Below are positions 6,170 through 9,329 of a stretch of 9,329 bases of DNA, piece by piece. This DNA comes from Candidatus Kerfeldbacteria bacterium CG08_land_8_20_14_0_20_43_14. Lineage in GTDB: Bacteria > Patescibacteriota > Patescibacteriia > PEXW01. The stretch covers positions 1-9,329 of the forward strand of contig PEXW01000046.1 of the NCBI GenBank assembly GCA_002774575.1. The letters run 5' to 3'. The notes beneath the pieces were generated by a model. It was given only the letters and a program-made list of their open reading frames with translations, had not been told where the DNA came from and searched no databases. Both the position numbers and the translations under genes were made by a program. Each line of letters starts with the position of its first letter. The stretch's first letter is position 1.

Positions 6170-6766
6170 TTAGAACTGGATATCTTCCTCAATCCTTTTG
6201 TAAACGTAAATTTCGTCTTCAGTAAACCAGTTGGCAATTTCATTCTTGGCTTCTTCTGTCGTTTCAGAAGCATGCATAATATTATGCACCGAGCGTTTTT
6301 CCTTATTTGCCGCGGCTGCTGAATCCACAGAATAGTCGCCCCGGACCGTACCCATGTCTGCCAAATACGGCATAGTATTACCCGCGATTTTCCTGATCAT
6401 GTCCACAGCGTGAACTCCTTGAACTACCATTTTAACCACAGGCCCAGCAGTCATAAAATCTAATAACCAACCACGGACCATTTTTCCGATTTCAAACAAA
6501 TCCTCGGTACCCAACTCGCCTTTTAAATCATAGCCGTATTTATCATAGGTTTTTTTAGTTTTTTCGCCCAGGCGGGTAATCCAAACTTCATCTTTTGGGT
6601 AATGCTTGTCCATTTCCGGCTTGGTTGCCCAGATCATTTTTAAGGCGATTATTTTTAAGCCCCGCTGTTCAATGCGGTGCATTATTTCGCCAATCAGCCC
6701 GCGCTTGACGCCGTCGGGTTTTACTAAGACTAAGGTCCGCTCTTCGCGGGGATGCGGTGTGGACAT
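6170..6766 (-). CDS. ndk: Nucleoside diphosphate kinase, enlarged form
   Basis: Transfers the gamma-phosphate from ATP to NDPs through a phosphohistidine, balancing NTP and dNTP pools in the cytoplasm. Seen: TLVLVKPDGVKRGLIGEI (11-28, K16 contacting phosphate), MTAGPVV (105-111), GTVRGDYS (139-146) and the active-site NIMHASE with H165. At 198 residues it is well above the usual 140-155. The excess is about 35-40 residues at roughly 58-100 (WITRLGEKT to EIGKMVRGW) and about 9 residues at 149-158 just before the active-site strand. The catalytic motifs are intact, so this should be an active, elaborated Ndk, not a broken one. It lies 16 nt after the receiver gene and ends before a strong terminator. 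No Shine-Dalgarno precedes the ATG. Confidence 0.96.
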   Translation of the reverse strand: MSTPHPREERTLVLVKPDGVKRGLIGEIMHRIEQRGLKIIALKMIWATKPEMDKHYPKDEVWITRLGEKTKKTYDKYGYDLKGELGTEDLFEIGKMVRGWLLDFMTAGPVVKMVVQGVHAVDMIRKIAGNTMPYLADMGTVRGDYSVDSAAAANKEKRSVHNIMHASETTEEAKNEIANWFTEDEIYVYKRIEEDIQF

Positions 6767-6782
6767 AAATGCAGAAAATTAA

Positions 6783-7160
6783 TTATTTCAAAAGCGACTT
6801 GACTTTATCAACAATCGCGCTGGGTATAAAGTTGGTTTTGACAAAATAGTCAGTCGCGCCCAGATCCCTGCCTTTTTTCATATCCTCTTCCTGGCCCAGG
6901 TTAGTCAGCATGACCACCGGCGTTTTTTTAAAATCCGGATTTCCCCTCAACTGTTTTAAAACCTCAAAACCATCTAATTTGGGCATAATAATATCCAATA
7001 AAATAATGTCTGGCTTGATTTTCTTCACTAATTCCAAGCCAGCCGCTCCATCAGTAGCGATCTGAATTTCAAAGCCGTTTTTAGCGAATTTCGCTTTATA
7101 CATTTCTCCAATCATCAGATCATCTTCGATCAGGGCGACAACTGGCTTGCTTTTTGGCAT
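6783..7160 (-). CDS. Stand-alone CheY-like receiver protein
   Basis: A 125-residue single receiver domain without an output domain. The acidic triad is E12-D13-D14, the phospho-acceptor is D56 in ILLDIIMPKLDG, the switch threonine is T86 in MLTN, and the conserved lysine is K108. The usual K-P dipeptide is replaced by K108-T109 (FVKTN). It would work by protein contact, as a phosphorelay intermediate or by binding a partner, but no partner kinase is adjacent. It lies 59 nt after gatA and 16 nt before ndk, probably in the same transcript; no terminator is seen between gatA and it. Its function cannot be assigned from sequence. Confidence 0.92.
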   Translation of the reverse strand: MPKSKPVVALIEDDLMIGEMYKAKFAKNGFEIQIATDGAAGLELVKKIKPDIILLDIIMPKLDGFEVLKQLRGNPDFKKTPVVMLTNLGQEEDMKKGRDLGATDYFVKTNFIPSAIVDKVKSLLK

Positions 7161-7219
7161 AAAAAATATCTTTACGGTTAATACAAGAAATTTATCATGA
7201 ATTCAGGGTTTTATGCAAA

Positions 7220-8683
7220 TTAGATTTTTGCCGAAACTAAATTAGAAATTCCGCTGATGTTTTCATAAGCAGCAGCGGCCTGAAAAATCAAATCCTCTCT
7301 GAAACTGGGGCCAACAAACTGGCCGCCAACCGGCATTTTATGCGCAAAGCCAATGGGCAGGGATATGGCTGGTAAATTGGCGATATTGGCTGGCACAGTG
7401 AAAATATCGGACAAATACATGGTCAAAGGGTCTCCAAATTTTTCACCCAGTTTAAATGCCACAGTCGGCGCAGTCGGCCCAAAAACCACATCCACCTTCT
7501 TAAAGGCCGCCTCAAAATCCTTAGCAATGGATTTCTGCAAAGCCAGGGCCTTGTGATAATACCGGTCTGCATAGCCCTTGGAAAGCGTGTAAGCGCCCAG
7601 CAGAACTCTTCGCTGGGCTTCTTCGCCCAAACCTTCTGCCCGAATTCGCGTGGTGTAATCTAAAAAATTTTCACTTTCATTAAAGGTTTTACCCATTCCA
7701 TACCGAATGCCATCATAGCGCGCCAAGTTTGAAGATACCTCACTGGTGACGATAATGTAATAAATGGCCAGACTTAATTTGGCCCGAGGCACTTCGATTT
7801 CTATAACTTCAGCGCTGTTTTCCTGCATTAATTTTTTAGCTTCTTGAATTTTCTCCACCACTCCTTCGTCCATGCCTTCAACATAAGCGTCTTTTAAAAT
7901 TCCGATTTTTAGATTCTTAAAACCTTTTTGCAAAGCTGCCTCGTCAAAAGTCAGCGCTTTGACTGTGGTAGTATCATTCGGATCCGGGCCGGCAATTGTC
8001 TGATAAACCTTGAATGCATCCGCAACATTTCTGGCAATCGGACCGATTTGATCCAAGGATGAGGCCATGGCAATTAAGCCATAACGGGAAACTCTTCCAT
8101 AGGTAGGTTTTAAGCCGACTTGGCCGCAAAAGCTGGCTGGTTGGCGGATTGAACCACCTGTATCCGAACCCAGGGCAACCAAAGCTTCCTGGCTGGCCAC
8201 TGCCGCGGCAGAGCCACCAGAAGAGCCGCCAGGCACTCTTTTCAGATCCCAGGGGTTTTTAGTCTTTTGAAAAGCCGAGTTTTCACAAGAAGAGCCCATG
8301 GCAAACTCATCCATGTTTGTTTTACCCAAAACTACGGCACCGGCATTCAATAATCTTTGGACTGTGGTGGCGGTGTACGGCGCGATATAATTTTCTAAAA
8401 TTTTCGAAGCGGCCGTGGTTTTTGAACCTTGCAAGCATAGATTATCTTTAATCGCCACTGGCACGCCGAATAATTTGCCCGGCTTTTCGCCTTTTCGCAA
8501 TTTTGAATCCAATGCTTCTGCCTGTTTAACCGCTTTATCGCCTAAAACTTCCAAATAGGCCTTAATTTTGCTGTCCTGGTGAGTTATGGAATCCAGATAC
8601 GCGCTAATCACGGCTTCAACTGAAAGCTCACCGCTTCCGTAAGCTTGCTGCAGTTGATTAATGGTTAAAAGTTTTATATCCAT
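7220..8683 (-). CDS. gatA: Asp-tRNA(Asn)/Glu-tRNA(Gln) amidotransferase subunit A
   Basis: The glutaminase subunit of GatCAB, which releases ammonia from glutamine for transamidation of misacylated Glu-tRNA(Gln) or Asp-tRNA(Asn). It is an amidase-signature protein of 487 residues, the normal length. The Ser-cisSer-Lys triad is visible as K79 (VPVAIKDNL), S154 (PGGSSGGSAA) and S178 (GSDTGGSIRQPAS), the same positions I know for Staphylococcus aureus GatA. The C-terminal region has the expected PANIANLPAISLPIG and a final GGQFVGPSFRED segment. Its ATG is 2 nt after the gatC stop, so the two are translated together. gatB is not next to it. Confidence 0.97.
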   Translation of the reverse strand: MDIKLLTINQLQQAYGSGELSVEAVISAYLDSITHQDSKIKAYLEVLGDKAVKQAEALDSKLRKGEKPGKLFGVPVAIKDNLCLQGSKTTAASKILENYIAPYTATTVQRLLNAGAVVLGKTNMDEFAMGSSCENSAFQKTKNPWDLKRVPGGSSGGSAAAVASQEALVALGSDTGGSIRQPASFCGQVGLKPTYGRVSRYGLIAMASSLDQIGPIARNVADAFKVYQTIAGPDPNDTTTVKALTFDEAALQKGFKNLKIGILKDAYVEGMDEGVVEKIQEAKKLMQENSAEVIEIEVPRAKLSLAIYYIIVTSEVSSNLARYDGIRYGMGKTFNESENFLDYTTRIRAEGLGEEAQRRVLLGAYTLSKGYADRYYHKALALQKSIAKDFEAAFKKVDVVFGPTAPTVAFKLGEKFGDPLTMYLSDIFTVPANIANLPAISLPIGFAHKMPVGGQFVGPSFREDLIFQAAAAYENISGISNLVSAKI

Positions 8684-8685
8684 GG

Positions 8686-8967
8686 CTATTTCAAAGGCGG
8701 GGAAACAATGTACTTTCCTTCTTTTTTAGGCGGCAAATTTTCCAAGGGTTTTAATTCAAATTTTTTAGCTTTATCTTCCCGAAACCCATACGGCTCCTGG
8801 GCTTGCGGATTTTCATTTTTTTCCAGGCTTGGCTTTTCATTATTAATTATTTCCACATAATCAATAACCCGCGACAATTGCCCGGCAAATTTCTTTTTGG
8901 TTTCCTGGCTTAAATTCAGCCTGGCTAACAGGGCTAAATGTTCAATATCTTGTTGGGAAATCTGCAT
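8686..8967 (-). CDS. gatC: Asp-tRNA(Asn)/Glu-tRNA(Gln) amidotransferase subunit C
   Basis: The small 93-residue subunit that wraps around GatA and stabilises its contact with GatB. It shows the N-terminal helix pattern DIEHLALLARLNLS (7-20), the helix continuing through QLSRVIDYVEIINN, the linker with PYGFREDKA (near 59-67) and the terminal GKYIVSPPLK, all typical of GatC. The linker is Glu/Asn-rich. It starts 14 nt after the ligA stop and is immediately followed by gatA. A TATAAT lies 6 nt before the ATG. Confidence 0.95.
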   Translation of the reverse strand: MQISQQDIEHLALLARLNLSQETKKKFAGQLSRVIDYVEIINNEKPSLEKNENPQAQEPYGFREDKAKKFELKPLENLPPKKEGKYIVSPPLK

Positions 8968-8973
8968 AAATTA

Positions 8974-8979
8974 ATTATA
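8974..8979 (-). promoter_or_regulatory. Possible internal -10 box for gatC
   Basis: A perfect TATAAT sits in the ligA-gatC gap, 6 nt before the gatC ATG. If used, transcription would start about at the ATG and the mRNA would be leaderless. The hexamer 17 nt upstream (TTCAGC) matches TTGACA at only three positions. AT-rich spacers produce such boxes by chance, so co-transcription from ligA is as likely. Confidence 0.3.
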
Positions 8980-8981
8980 TC

Positions 8982-9329
8982 CTACTTTATCAATTCGCTG
9001 AATTCTTTTTCATTAATAATTTTGACGCCCAATTTCTTGGCTTTTTCCGCTTTTGAGCCAGGGTTTTCGCCAACCACCACAAAATCAGTTTCTTGGCTGA
9101 CGCTATTGGACCAGTGGCCACCTGCTGCGCGAATGGCCTGTTTGGCCTGCTCCCGGCTGAAATTTTCCAAAGTGCCGGTAACTACAACCGTCTTACCTGT
9201 CAAAACTCCTGGCTTATTTTTTGGAATTTGTCGTTCAATTTGAATAATTTTTTCCAGCTGGTTTAATAATTTTTTGTTTTCATGATCCCCAAAAAATTCA
9301 ACCAGGCTGTCTGCCATTACTTCGCCGAC
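8982..9329 (-). CDS. ligA: NAD+-dependent DNA ligase, C-terminal part (BRCT domain)
   Basis: The 3' end of ligA, which seals nicks in replication and repair using NAD+. The frame is open to the window edge, where GTC GGC GAA GTA precedes ATG 9317. The resulting VGEVMADSLVEFF matches the end of the LigA helix-hairpin-helix region, so the ATG is internal and the gene continues beyond 9329. The BRCT domain spans GKTVVVTGTLENFSR, then AAGGHWSNSVSQETDFVVVGENPGSKAEKAKKLGV and the final EFSELI. The adenylation and OB domains lie outside the window. gatC starts 14 nt downstream. Confidence 0.95.
   Translation of the reverse strand, partial: VGEVMADSLVEFFGDHENKKLLNQLEKIIQIERQIPKNKPGVLTGKTVVVTGTLENFSREQAKQAIRAAGGHWSNSVSQETDFVVVGENPGSKAEKAKKLGVKIINEKEFSELIK

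Noticed and set aside
7191..7218. TTGCAT-N16-GATAAA as a promoter for the receiver gene
   Set aside because: Only 3/6 and 4/6 matches to consensus in AT-rich sequence; not separable from chance.
7353..7556. Plus-strand frame inside gatA
   Set aside because: Antisense shadow of a conserved gatA region.
8938..9243. Plus-strand frame across the gatC start and ligA
   Set aside because: Antisense to the BRCT domain; no family resemblance.

Overview
The window looks like part of a chromosome from a Patescibacteria (Candidate Phyla Radiation, CPR) bacterium or a similar small-genome, AT-rich lineage. This is an inference from gene content and style: very short AT-rich spacers, almost no Shine-Dalgarno sequences, a DUF5666-type small membrane protein, an over-long nucleoside diphosphate kinase, and a ligA-gatC-gatA order. 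TAA, TAG and TGA all end genes here and no gene needs TGA recoded, so the code is standard table 11. Every gene is on the minus strand, so transcription runs from high to low coordinates.

Housekeeping block (9329 down to about 6123): the 3' end of ligA (NAD+-dependent DNA ligase, BRCT domain), then gatC and gatA (two subunits of the Asp/Glu-tRNA amidotransferase), a free-standing CheY-like receiver, and ndk with two insertions. A strong intrinsic terminator at 6123-6155 closes the block. gatB does not follow gatA.

Two-component and transporter block (6108 down to about 257): an OmpR-family response regulator, a sensor histidine kinase, then a MacA-like membrane fusion protein, a LolD/MacB-type ATPase, a MacB-like permease and a small anchored DUF5666 protein. 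A second intrinsic terminator ends it at 257-291. The likely logic is a sensor pair that senses envelope stress or a toxic compound and switches on its own tripartite ABC exporter. The kinase reading frame is broken by one extra T in a run of five, close to its N-terminus. Upstream of both the regulator gene and the fusion-protein gene there are 11-bp-phased WTMAG-type repeats just before a perfect TATAAT. They are candidate binding sites for this regulator.

Low-coordinate end (1-250): tRNA-Pro(GGG) with an encoded CCA at 146-222, and a GC-rich hairpin flanked by GCGA repeats at 75-110. I see no credible gene in 1-145. The window is mostly ordinary in gene content; the points worth a second look are the kinase frameshift, the shared putative operator, the lack of Shine-Dalgarno signals, the enlarged Ndk and the DUF5666-exporter linkage. 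I found no CRISPR array, insertion sequence or prophage.
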